This document shows, piece after piece, positions 36,806-45,082 of a stretch of DNA of 64,000 nucleotides. The stretch is taken from positions 124,001-188,000 of the forward strand of contig NZ_JNBA01000027.1 in NCBI RefSeq assembly GCF_000760295.1, in the 5' to 3' direction. The stretch is from Prochlorococcus sp. MIT 0701. Its GTDB lineage: Bacteria > Cyanobacteriota > Cyanobacteriia > PCC-6307 > Cyanobiaceae. The notes under the pieces were generated by a model, which had not been told where the DNA came from, searched no databases, and worked only from the letters and a program-made list of their open reading frames with translations. Within the stretch, counting starts at the first letter, position 1, and each line of letters begins with the position of its first letter. Position numbers and translations under genes: made by a program.

Positions 36806-39331
36806 ATGAGCAGCTCCCACCCCTTAGATCTACGCCTGCCCACTCCGGGCTGCTTCGCCGACCCTGAACGAGCCGGGCTGGATGCCGATGCTGTATTCGA
36901 CGGCATGACAGAACATCTGTTCTTTACCCTCGGGAAACTTGCTCCCACGGCAAGTAACCATGACCTCTACATGGCCCTGAGTTATGCCGTGCGGGATCGG
37001 CTGATGACTCGCTACCTGGCAAGTCTTGAGGCAATCCGAGCCCGACCCCACAAGACGGTGGCCTACCTATCTGCTGAATTCCTCATCGGTCCGCAGCTCA
37101 ACAGCAACCTGCTCAACCTTGGCATCTCGAAAGACATCGCAGAGCAAGCTTTACGCCGCTTCAGGATCGAATCACTCGATCAGATCCTTGAGGTCGAGGA
37201 AGAGCCCGGTCTCGGCAACGGAGGTCTAGGCCGTCTTGCCGCCTGCTACATGGAATCACTGGCCAGCCTGCAGGTGCCAGCTATCGGCTATGGAATCCGC
37301 TACGAATTCGGCATCTTCAACCAGTTGATCCGAGATGGCTGGCAGGTAGAGGTCACAGACAAGTGGCTCAAGGGTGGTTGGCCCTGGGAACTCCCCCAAC
37401 CCGAGGAGGCCTGCTTCGTGGGGTTTGGTGGTCGCACCGAGAGCTACACCGACGGCAAGGGAAACTACCGCTCACGCTGGATCCCCTCCGAGCATGCCAT
37501 CGGCATTCCCCACGATGTGCCGGTACTTGGCTATCGGGTCAACACCTGTAACCGCTTACGCCTCTGGCGAGCCGACGCTACTGAAAGCTTCGATTTCTAC
37601 GCCTTCAACATCGGTGACTACTACGGCGCTGTGGAAGAAAAGGTTGGTTCAGAAACCCTTTCCAAGGTGCTCTACCCCAATGACGGCACCGATGAAGGCC
37701 GCCGCCTGCGCCTCAAGCAGCAACACTTCTTTGTGAGCTGCTCCCTCCAGGACATGCTGCGCAGTCTGGGGAACCGAGGGATTCCCGTTGAAGAGTTCCC
37801 TAACCACTGGACCGTTCAGCTCAACGACACCCACCCGGCGATTGCCGTGGCAGAGCTGATGCGACTACTCATTGATCAGCACTATCTGGATTGGGACACC
37901 GCTTGGGACATCACGACCCGCTCAGTCGCATACACCAACCACACGTTGTTGCCAGAAGCTCTAGAGAAGTGGGATCTCACTCGCTTTGGCAGCCTGCTGC
38001 CCCGCCACCTTGAGCTGATCTATGAGATCAACCGCCGCTTCCTACAACAGGTGCGCCTGCGTTACCCAGGCAATGATGCGATCCAGCGAAAATTGTCGAT
38101 CATCGATGAGGATGGTGGCAAGGCCGTGCGCATGGCGAACTTGGCCACCATTGCAGCCCATCATGTGAACGGTGTTGCTGCGTTGCACTCTGATCTGTTG
38201 AAGCGACAGCTGATGCCTGAATTCGCTGAGATCTGGCCGGAGAAATTCACCAATGTCACGAACGGCGTCACGCCGCGGCGCTGGGTAGCCCTTGCCAACC
38301 CAGCCCTCTCACGACTACTCGATGAACACGTTGGTCCTGAATGGATCACCAACATGGAATTACTCACCAAGCTGGAGGAGCGGCAACATGACACCGACTT
38401 CCTAGAGCAATGGGGAGCAACCAAACTTTCGGTGAAGCGCAAACTTGCCGGTTACATCCATCGACAAACCGGTGTTCTTGTCGATCCTTCGAGCCTCTTC
38501 GATGTGCAGGTCAAACGGATCCATGAATACAAACGCCAACACCTCAATGCCCTACAGGTAATCACCCACTACCTGCGCATCAAGAACGGCCAGGCCGAGG
38601 GAATGGCTCCCCGAACCGTGATCTTTGGAGGCAAGGCAGCACCGGGCTACTACATGGCCAAACTGATCATCCGCTTCATCAATGGCATTGCCGAAACGAT
38701 CAACGCTGATCCCGATATGGAGGGCCGCCTTCGGGTCGTTTTCCTACCTGACTACAACGTAAAACTCGCTGAGCAGATTTATCCCGCCTCAGACCTCTCC
38801 GAGCAGGTTTCAACAGCCGGCAAGGAAGCTTCAGGCACCGGCAACATGAAGTTCGCGATGAACGGAGCTCTAACCATCGGCACCCTTGATGGTGCCAACG
38901 TTGAAATCCGTGAGCGAGTCGGCCCTGAAAACTTCTTCCTGTTTGGCAAAACCGAGACAGAAATCATGGAGCTCCAAACCAACGGCTATCGGCCCAGGAA
39001 AATTGTTGAAACCTTGCCCGAGCTAGCGGAAGCCTTAAGACTGATAGGCCTTGGCCATTTCAGCAACGGCGATGGCGAGCTATTCCGCCCCCTGCTCGAC
39101 AACCTCACTGGCTTCGATCCATTCTTCGTGTTAGCCGATTTCGCAGATTATCTGCGCGCCCAGGACGAGGTAAGTCAAGCCTGGACCAACCGGAAACAAT
39201 GGAACCAGATGTCACTGTTAAACACGGCAAGAACTGGCTTCTTCTCTTCAGACCGCTCAATCCAAGACTACTGTCAGACAATCTGGAACGTTGAGCCCTT
39301 CCCCGTAGAAATTACCTGCGATGTGCCCTGA
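36806..39331 (+). CDS. glgP: Glycogen phosphorylase
   Basis: Releases glucose-1-phosphate from the non-reducing ends of glycogen. The 841-residue protein follows GT35 throughout: KTVAYLSAEFLIGPQL, EEEPGLGNGGLGRLAACYMES, QLNDTHPAIAVAELMRLL, AYTNHTLLPEALEKW, VTNGVTPRRW, VQVKRIHEYKRQHLN, GGKAAPGYYMAKLII and the pyridoxal-phosphate site EASGTGNMKFAMNGALTIGT, with the Schiff-base lysine near residue 681. No N-terminal regulatory extension is present, as is usual for bacterial enzymes. It mobilises stored carbon at night. Confidence 0.97.
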   Translation: MSSSHPLDLRLPTPGCFADPERAGLDADAVFDGMTEHLFFTLGKLAPTASNHDLYMALSYAVRDRLMTRYLASLEAIRARPHKTVAYLSAEFLIGPQLNSNLLNLGISKDIAEQALRRFRIESLDQILEVEEEPGLGNGGLGRLAACYMESLASLQVPAIGYGIRYEFGIFNQLIRDGWQVEVTDKWLKGGWPWELPQPEEACFVGFGGRTESYTDGKGNYRSRWIPSEHAIGIPHDVPVLGYRVNTCNRLRLWRADATESFDFYAFNIGDYYGAVEEKVGSETLSKVLYPNDGTDEGRRLRLKQQHFFVSCSLQDMLRSLGNRGIPVEEFPNHWTVQLNDTHPAIAVAELMRLLIDQHYLDWDTAWDITTRSVAYTNHTLLPEALEKWDLTRFGSLLPRHLELIYEINRRFLQQVRLRYPGNDAIQRKLSIIDEDGGKAVRMANLATIAAHHVNGVAALHSDLLKRQLMPEFAEIWPEKFTNVTNGVTPRRWVALANPALSRLLDEHVGPEWITNMELLTKLEERQHDTDFLEQWGATKLSVKRKLAGYIHRQTGVLVDPSSLFDVQVKRIHEYKRQHLNALQVITHYLRIKNGQAEGMAPRTVIFGGKAAPGYYMAKLIIRFINGIAETINADPDMEGRLRVVFLPDYNVKLAEQIYPASDLSEQVSTAGKEASGTGNMKFAMNGALTIGTLDGANVEIRERVGPENFFLFGKTETEIMELQTNGYRPRKIVETLPELAEALRLIGLGHFSNGDGELFRPLLDNLTGFDPFFVLADFADYLRAQDEVSQAWTNRKQWNQMSLLNTARTGFFSSDRSIQDYCQTIWNVEPFPVEITCDVP

Positions 39332-39362
39332 AGAATAAACAAACTATGGGTAGGTAGGGAAG

Positions 39363-39821
39363 CTAACTGCGATCAGGCAAATCAGGCGTCTGATGCAGAA
39401 GACGGTTGAGGCGAAGCCGATCTGCATTGAGAGGATCTGGAGCTAGTTCACCAGCAAGTTCTCGGAATTTCTGCTCAACAGCTTCTGGCACCTTCACATC
39501 AAAGATGCGTTCCATAAGGGCCTCGATGGAGAAAAGGTGTGCATTGATGTTCTCCAAATCAGCGATGGATTGCTGGATTTCATCAGCCGGCTCTTCGCCC
39601 CCACCAACAGGAGTGGCCTCAGTATTAGCAGCATCATTTCCTTGGGAACCATATTGCTTCTGAAGATCTTCAAGCACGCGACCAGAGAGTGTTCGAAAAG
39701 ACTGCAAAGCAGCCCAATTGAGCTCCTGCTGATGACGCAAGGTAGGGCACTCACGAATCAGTCGATCATGCTCCCGGTAGAACCTTTGACAGTCAGGGCA
39801 TTGACAGGGCTCTTCTGGCAC
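39363..39821 (-). CDS. Conserved-type hypothetical protein with N-terminal cysteine cluster, 152 aa
   Basis: Not recognised by function. The first 30 residues hold CQCPDCQRFYREHDRLIRE plus a further cysteine, which may bind a metal. The remainder is acidic and predicted largely helical, with an alanine/glutamate-rich low-complexity linker (TEATPVGGGEEPADEI) between two helical blocks. No membrane segment is present. It lies 31 bases after the convergent glgP stop. Codon use matches the neighbours, which supports a real gene. Confidence 0.65.
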   Translation of the reverse strand: MPEEPCQCPDCQRFYREHDRLIRECPTLRHQQELNWAALQSFRTLSGRVLEDLQKQYGSQGNDAANTEATPVGGGEEPADEIQQSIADLENINAHLFSIEALMERIFDVKVPEAVEQKFRELAGELAPDPLNADRLRLNRLLHQTPDLPDRS

Positions 39822-39858
39822 CGCACTCCGTCTAGCTCACATCCCATCATGCCATCTA

Positions 39859-40188
39859 CTAAGCCGCAAGAGGAGGCTCGCTTGAAAAACTGCCCTCGCC
39901 CGAATCTGTATCACCTGGAGCAGGCAAGGGAATCTCAATAGTGGACACCACCTGGATCACGTCGCGCAGTCTCATCGAATCAGCAAACCAACCCATCGCC
40001 TGCTCAGTATCACCTCGCCGTTCAGCATCACTGGCCTGATCCTCATGAGCCTCAGCCAATAAAGCCAACCAACAGAGACAGCGAGCCTGCACCACAGAGA
40101 GGTCCAGGTCGATGGGCTGTGAATTTGCAATGCTCTCGCTTTCCTGCTGCACAAGTAGCCGTAGCCGCAGATCGTGAAGCTGGGTCAT
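39859..40188 (-). CDS. Hypothetical protein, 109 aa
   Basis: No recognised family. It starts TQLHDLRLRLLVQQESESI, continues as a helical, alanine-rich segment with a cysteine pair (ARCLCWLALLAEAHEDQ) and ends in a disordered acidic tail (APGDTDSGEGSFSSEPP). Predicted soluble. It lies just upstream of, and in the same direction as, the 152-residue hypothetical gene and may be co-transcribed with it; the start is about 95 bases from the tRNA-Arg gene. Confidence 0.6.
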   Translation of the reverse strand: MTQLHDLRLRLLVQQESESIANSQPIDLDLSVVQARCLCWLALLAEAHEDQASDAERRGDTEQAMGWFADSMRLRDVIQVVSTIEIPLPAPGDTDSGEGSFSSEPPLAA

Positions 40189-40282
40189 GACGCCTGATCC
40201 ACCGAATTAACGCTAGCAGGAGCGTGGCAATTGCCTAGCCCACCAGATGTAGTACCGGCTACCTCGAACAGTTGGCGAAAAA

Positions 40283-40356
<74 letters not shown>

Positions 40357-40400
40357 AATAAAGGGAATTATGCCCACGATCACAATGCATGATGGGGTTT

Positions 40401-40799
40401 GAAAGCAGGAGAGGTGATCGCAATCGAGGAGTCACTGCCTTTGGGCAGTACAAAATCGGTTGAGGAAAGTCCGGGCTCCCCGATGGCCAGACTTGCTGGG
40501 TAATGCCCAGTGCGGGTGACCGTGAGGAGAGTGCCACAGAAAAACACCGCCGATGGCCTCATGGAGTTCTACTCCGGGCACAGGCAAGGGTGCAAAGGTG
40601 TGGTAAGAGCGCACCAGCAGCATCGAGAGGTGCTGGCTCGGTAAACCCCGGTTGGGAGCAAGGCCAAGGAGCGATGGCTGGCCATCTGCCACGTTCCAAT
40701 TAAATGCGCCGCTTGAGGCCGTCGGCAACGGCGGTCCTAGATAGATGGTCACCCACTGCGATTGAGCAGTGAACAGAACCCGGCTTACGACCTGCTTTC
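40401..40799 (+). ncRNA. rnpB: RNase P RNA (rnpB), type A
   Basis: The catalytic RNA of RNase P, which removes 5' leaders from pre-tRNAs. The conserved CR I segment GAGGAAAGTCCGGGCTCC lies near 40462 and CR V, ACAGAACCCGGCTTACGACC, near 40775. The two ends pair as helix P1: GAAAGCAGG at 40401-40409 with CCTGCTTTC at 40791-40799, which sets the boundaries. The length of about 399 bases fits cyanobacterial RNase P RNA. Open frames on either strand inside it are not genes. Confidence 0.97.
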
Positions 40800-41144
40800 A
40801 CCCTTTTCCAAACATGCAAATCGCTTCCGCCTCTAATGCACGAATAGAGTCAAGCCAAAATGGCAACATGGCTGGGATAAATCATTCTATTCCCAGTATT
40901 CGTGCTTTATAAACAGGAAGCAAAGCCAATAACTAGCAAGCCTTTATAATACATGGCCTCAAGTAAATAGGAAGAAAAGGTATCATCTTTTACTCCTAAC
41001 GATAAGCGCATTTTTCGCAATAAAACTCCTACAAAAATAGAAAAAATTAAACCGCTCTCCAGGCTTGCACATTTCCAGGAAGAAGATATAGCCTAGCGTC
41101 AAGCTTGCAGACAACATTTCCCCTCCATTCTCAACAAAAGCAAG
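40800..41144. other. Intergenic region downstream of rnpB, nothing recognised
   Basis: About 345 bases, increasingly AT-rich towards 41144. No coding frame, hairpin with T-run or repeat could be supported. It separates rnpB from the convergent small membrane protein gene. Confidence 0.4.
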
Positions 41145-41570
41145 CTATTTATCGAAATCCTTTTCCATGATTTCATGGGCCATATCAACAACAATTCCAA
41201 AAAATGCAAGACTTAAGATCAGCACGGCAATTCCTAAAAATTCCATTCTCCCCTTAGAGTCAGCCCTAAGAAAGCCATATGCAGGCAACAACAGCGATGG
41301 CAATCCAAACGCTGCTGAACCAATCAACTCGCCAATATCTTGCCTCCTCAAGCCAAGCGGCGGCTGAAATTCAAGGTGGCTAATCGAAACTATATTTCCA
41401 ATCTGTTCATGAATACGTAATCCATCATCAGCCAACAAAAATGCAAATGGTGGCAGCCAAGAAAGATATAGAAGAGATCTTCTTCTCTGTGCAATACACA
41501 CCAACAGAATGAAACACCATAGAAATTTTAAGCATTGGCAAGACTCAGGGAGAGACCAATCTTTTCCCAA
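41145..41570 (-). CDS. Hypothetical membrane protein, start uncertain, possibly 5'-truncated
   Basis: About 141 residues are open from a TTG at 41570, with three or four hydrophobic helices (CLKFLWCFILLVCIAQ; LSWLPPFAFLLAD; SAAFGLPSLLLPAYGFL; GIAVLILSLAFFGIVVD) and a DDGLRIHEQIG loop. Codons upstream remain open to a TAA at 41798-41800 in the same frame... the nearest one is at 41658-41660, and the translated stretch between (FYFLLHIAPLHGFLGRPFNL) still looks like membrane protein, yet contains no ATG, GTG or TTG. This suggests loss of the original N-terminus or an unusual start. Family not recognised. Confidence 0.45.
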   Translation of the reverse strand: MGKDWSLPESCQCLKFLWCFILLVCIAQRRRSLLYLSWLPPFAFLLADDGLRIHEQIGNIVSISHLEFQPPLGLRRQDIGELIGSAAFGLPSLLLPAYGFLRADSKGRMEFLGIAVLILSLAFFGIVVDMAHEIMEKDFDK

Positions 41571-41811
41571 ATTAAACGGACGGCCAAGGAATCCGTGCAG
41601 AGGAGCGATGTGCAGAAGAAAATAAAAAATATCTCCGCAGATCAGAATAAAAGGAACTTAGATACTGCTTCATTTAATTTCAATTTATGCATACTTCTCA
41701 AGTGCTCCTATTGCCATAATCTTCATCCACGTCAATGAAAATACAAATCAAAGCAATATAATGACATGATGCAAATTCCCGGCAAGGGTTCTCCATGCCA
41801 GACTCCTTTTG

Positions 41812-42567
41812 ATGCCCTCAATACAGACAAAGCAACTCTCACAAAGTCGCATTGATCAACTCCAAGGCCTGATCCACAAGCTTGGTGTTGAATTCTGGGA
41901 TCTTTCCTTCAACCTTGTTGATCAAGCACTGACCCACACCTCAGCCAGAGCTGCGAGCAACCATGAACGCCTGGAATTTATTGGCGATGCTGTTCTAAGA
42001 CTTGCCGCCACCGAGTTCATCAACCAAACATTCCCTGCCATGACCGTGGGCGAATCCTCAGCACTTCGCTCACAGCTGGTCAGTGATCGGTGGCTAGCAG
42101 AAGTGGGCGATCAGATTCAGATTGATCAGGTGCTGATCATCGGAGCTAAGGCCGCAGCTGACGAGCCAGCCAAAGCCACTATTCGCGCTGAAACCACTGA
42201 AGCACTCATTGGTGCGCTCTATGAGGGCAGCCAAAGCCTTGCGCCCATTCATCACTGGTTAACTCCTTTCTGGCAGGCCACCAGCGATGAGGTGCTGAGA
42301 GCACCTCATCGCTACCACAGCAAGAACGCCCTACAGGAATGGAGTCAAGGCCAAGGATTGGGATGCCCCACCTATGAGATCAATGAACGCAGACAGCAGC
42401 ATGGTGATCAGAATCGTTTTTTCGCTCAAGTTCTTCTCAACGGCAAACTGCTTGGCGAAGGCTGGGGTAGATCGATCAAAGATGCCGAACAAGCAGCCGC
42501 AAGGGCCGCACTGCAAGAAATTCTTCCTTCTGCTTCTCGCGAAGAAAGCAGATCTGATCCTCAATGA
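41812..42567 (+). CDS. rnc: Ribonuclease III
   Basis: Double-stranded-RNA endonuclease for rRNA processing and RNA turnover. The 251-residue protein has the RNase III signature HERLEFIGDAVLRLAATEF near residues 47-65 and a second acidic site in ETTEALIGALYEGS. A C-terminal double-stranded-RNA-binding domain follows, seen as HSKNALQEWSQGQGLG and GEGWGRSIKDAEQAAARAAL. The ATG at 41812 is used; a TTG immediately before it is in frame. It is followed by two possible small minus-strand genes. Confidence 0.93.
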   Translation: MPSIQTKQLSQSRIDQLQGLIHKLGVEFWDLSFNLVDQALTHTSARAASNHERLEFIGDAVLRLAATEFINQTFPAMTVGESSALRSQLVSDRWLAEVGDQIQIDQVLIIGAKAAADEPAKATIRAETTEALIGALYEGSQSLAPIHHWLTPFWQATSDEVLRAPHRYHSKNALQEWSQGQGLGCPTYEINERRQQHGDQNRFFAQVLLNGKLLGEGWGRSIKDAEQAAARAALQEILPSASREESRSDPQ

Positions 42568-42657
42568 TCAGAGAGGCTGACATCATCACGATGTTGCCCA
42601 CATCCAATAGCAGAACAACGCCGCAATCGCCTTGTAATTGCTTCACAACATCAACCG

Positions 42658-42780
42658 TCACCATGCCCTGGACATCCCAATGATGCCGAAACCCAAAAGC
42701 ATCAGCACAGCAGCAAGAATTTGGCCCAGCACAACCACCTCAAATGCTGCTGTGGAGATCTGACCTCGTTTCGAGGCCAT
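42658..42780 (-). CDS. Possible 40-residue single-span membrane protein
   Basis: On the minus strand an ATG at 42780 opens a 40-codon frame: MASKRGQISTAAFEVVVL, then a hydrophobic helix (GQILAAVLMLLGFGIIG) and a short basic end MSRAW before TGA. The basic start followed by one clean helix is what small photosynthetic or NDH-1 membrane subunits look like, and it begins 13 bases after the stop of the ndhS gene on the same strand. I do not recognise it as any named small subunit, and such short frames can be chance. Confidence 0.38.
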   Translation of the reverse strand: MASKRGQISTAAFEVVVLGQILAAVLMLLGFGIIGMSRAW

Positions 42781-42793
42781 GAAGACCTAAACC

Positions 42794-43009
42794 TCAAGCC
42801 AAAACAAGATCCTTAAGAGGAATCGTGACCAACTTGTCCCAGTTACCCCCCTCAAACAACACCGCAGCTCGATCTCCACTGATACGTTGCACACATCCGC
42901 TATAGCCGTTGTAGATCGAGCGAATCTCGTTCACAACCACATTGGAACCAGGCAAGATCGGTGCTTCTACAGAGGCCATGAGATCAGCTTTGGGCAGTCG
43001 TAGCGCCAT
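42794..43009 (-). CDS. ndhS: NAD(P)H-quinone oxidoreductase subunit S (NdhS, DUF3252)
   Basis: A 71-residue SH3-like protein. The segment [28 protein letters not shown] matches the conserved core of cyanobacterial NdhS, quoted here only by its parts: [16 protein letters not shown] and WDKLVT. NdhS sits on the peripheral arm of the photosynthetic NDH-1 complex and forms the ferredoxin-docking site for cyclic electron flow. The ATG at 43009 or one 30 bases inside (residue 11) could be the start. Only 11 bases separate it from the divergent rimM start. Confidence 0.75.
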   Translation of the reverse strand: MALRLPKADLMASVEAPILPGSNVVVNEIRSIYNGYSGCVQRISGDRAAVLFEGGNWDKLVTIPLKDLVLA

Positions 43010-43020
43010 TATCAGCAGAC

Positions 43021-43569
43021 ATGCTTTCTCCGCCCATGATCAACGGCGCCGAAGACTGGCTCACTGTGGGAAAACTGGTGGCCGCCCAAGGAATGAAAGG
43101 TGAACTACGAATCAACCCCAGCAGTGACTTCCCTGAACGCTTCACTCTTCCTGGTCAACGCTGGCTCAAGGCCGGCAATGGTGAGCCACGACCTATTGAA
43201 TTGCTGACCGGACGTCAACTACCTGGAAGGTCGCTCTATGTCGTGAAATTTGCTGGGGTGAACAATCGCAATGCGGCCGAAGCGCTTGTAGGCCAAAACC
43301 TTCTGGTGCCTTCAAGTGATCGACCCAGCCTGGCCGAAGGCGAGTTTCACCTCCTTGATTTAGTTGGCCTCGAAGCCCGTGTGGAAGCGGAAGGCCCTGC
43401 AATCGGTCATGTCACCGACCTCACCACCGCCGGGAACGACCTCCTCGAGATCGAATTACTTGCAGGACGGCGGGTTCTGGTTCCATTCGTAGAAGCCATC
43501 GTGCCGGAAGTGCAGCCAAGCCAAGGCTGGCTGCGACTCACCCCACCTCCTGGACTACTCGAGCTCTAA
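43021..43569 (+). CDS. rimM: Ribosome maturation factor RimM
   Basis: 16S rRNA-processing factor that helps mature the 30S head with ribosomal protein S19. The N-terminal RimM domain shows [20 protein letters not shown] and [20 protein letters not shown]; the C-terminal PRC-barrel shows [14 protein letters not shown] and [13 protein letters not shown]. At 182 residues it has the normal length. The ATG at 43021 or the second at 43036 may be used. It is divergent from ndhS and 57 bases upstream of manC in the same direction. Confidence 0.92.
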   Translation: MLSPPMINGAEDWLTVGKLVAAQGMKGELRINPSSDFPERFTLPGQRWLKAGNGEPRPIELLTGRQLPGRSLYVVKFAGVNNRNAAEALVGQNLLVPSSDRPSLAEGEFHLLDLVGLEARVEAEGPAIGHVTDLTTAGNDLLEIELLAGRRVLVPFVEAIVPEVQPSQGWLRLTPPPGLLEL

Positions 43570-43626
43570 GCACATCGACAGAAGCAAGACTTCTACGCGA
43601 TTCTGGGAACACTGAAGGAAGAAACT

Positions 43627-45081
43627 GTGGCCGCCACCCGCCTTATTCCAGTGATCCTTTGTGGCGGAACAGGCACCCGTCTCTGGCCCCTTTCACGTGC
43701 GAGCTACCCCAAGCAGTACTGGGCCCTCGATGGCTGCGGCCAGACAACTCTGCTCCAACAAACTCAGCAGCGCTTAAAAGGCATAGAGGGACTCGCAGCG
43801 CCTCTTTTGATCTGCAACGAAGACCATCGATTCATCGTGGCCGAGCAAATGCGCCAGATCGATGTGGAACCCACAGCAATACTGCTCGAGCCCATAGGAC
43901 GCAACACAGCTCCCGCCGTAACGGTGGCTGCTCTACAGGCCACAGAACGAGGAGAAGATCCGCTCCTATTGGTGCTTGCTGCAGACCATGTAATTCGTGA
44001 TGCCAGCGAATTCCGTCGTGTCATCGAAGCCGGTCGCATCCCTGCAGAAGCCGGGCGCCTAGTCACTTTCGGCATCGTGCCAACCGCTCCTGAAACGGGC
44101 TACGGATATATCGAAGCAACAGAGTCATTGAGTGGCGGCCAAGACAAAGCCGTACCAATTGCCAGGTTTGTTGAGAAACCTGATCTTGCGGCCGCTGAGC
44201 AATTCCTCGCCAGTGGCCGCTTCACCTGGAACAGTGGCATGTTTCTATTCAAAGCCAGTGCAATGCTCAGCGAGCTAGAGCGGCTATCTCCTGAGGTAGT
44301 TAGCTGCTGCCGTGCTGCCCTAGAGGAGGATGTCCCCGACCTCGACTTCCTGCGGCTTGAACGTGAGGCATTCGCAAAATGTCCCAATGTTGCTATCGAT
44401 GTGGCAGTTATGGAGCAAACCGAGCTTGGCACTGTGCTGCCTCTCGATGCCGGCTGGAATGACGTAGGTAGCTGGAGCGCCCTTTGGGAAAACGCTGATC
44501 GAGACGACAACGGCAATGTTCTGCGAGGCCGTGTAATCGCAGAAGAAAGTCGAAATTGCTATCTACGCAGTGAACATCGCCTAGTAGTTGGCCTAGGAGT
44601 AGAGAACCTAGTCGTAGTAGAGACCGACGATGCTGTACTGATTGCCGAGCGCAGCAAAGCCCAAGACGTAAAAACGATTGTCAAGCAACTAGAAGCAGAC
44701 GGAAGCCCAGAAGGCAAGGCTCACCGCAAGATCTATCGCCCTTGGGGGCATTACACCTCTGTAGTGGAAGACAGCCGTTGGCAGGTCAAACGAATAGAGG
44801 TGAAGCCAGGTGCAAGCCTATCGCTGCAAATGCACCATCACCGTGCTGAGCATTGGATCGTAGTCAAAGGAACCGCCTTAGTCGAAAGAGACGGAGAGCA
44901 GCATTTGGTAGGCGAGAACCAAAGCACCTACATACCTTTGGGCTGCAAACACCGACTCACCAATCCAGGCCGAATGCCTATGGAATTAATTGAGGTGCAA
45001 AGTGGTCCATACCTCGGCGAAGACGACATTGTTCGCTTTGAAGACCGTTACGGACGTAGTGAAACAATGATCATCAATTGA
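43627..45081 (+). CDS. manC: Mannose-1-phosphate guanylyltransferase / mannose-6-phosphate isomerase
   Basis: Bifunctional type II enzyme that makes GDP-mannose for surface glycans. The N-terminal nucleotidyltransferase has LCGGTGTRLWPLSRASYPKQ and FVEKPDLAAAEQFL, with GWNDVGSWSALWE further on. The C-terminal cupin isomerase has YRPWGHYTSV, LQMHHHRAEHWIVVKGTA and YIPLGCKHRLTNPG. The start is GTG at 43627, preceded by AAGGAAGAAACT, a good ribosome site. Its stop is two bases before the convergent glmS stop. The GDP-mannose it makes could feed the glycosyltransferases elsewhere in the window. Confidence 0.93.
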   Translation: MAATRLIPVILCGGTGTRLWPLSRASYPKQYWALDGCGQTTLLQQTQQRLKGIEGLAAPLLICNEDHRFIVAEQMRQIDVEPTAILLEPIGRNTAPAVTVAALQATERGEDPLLLVLAADHVIRDASEFRRVIEAGRIPAEAGRLVTFGIVPTAPETGYGYIEATESLSGGQDKAVPIARFVEKPDLAAAEQFLASGRFTWNSGMFLFKASAMLSELERLSPEVVSCCRAALEEDVPDLDFLRLEREAFAKCPNVAIDVAVMEQTELGTVLPLDAGWNDVGSWSALWENADRDDNGNVLRGRVIAEESRNCYLRSEHRLVVGLGVENLVVVETDDAVLIAERSKAQDVKTIVKQLEADGSPEGKAHRKIYRPWGHYTSVVEDSRWQVKRIEVKPGASLSLQMHHHRAEHWIVVKGTALVERDGEQHLVGENQSTYIPLGCKHRLTNPGRMPMELIEVQSGPYLGEDDIVRFEDRYGRSETMIIN

Positions 45082-45082
45082 C

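Noticed and set aside
40432-40752. Open frames on both strands inside rnpB
   Set aside because: They lie within the RNase P RNA, whose conserved regions and P1 pairing explain the sequence.
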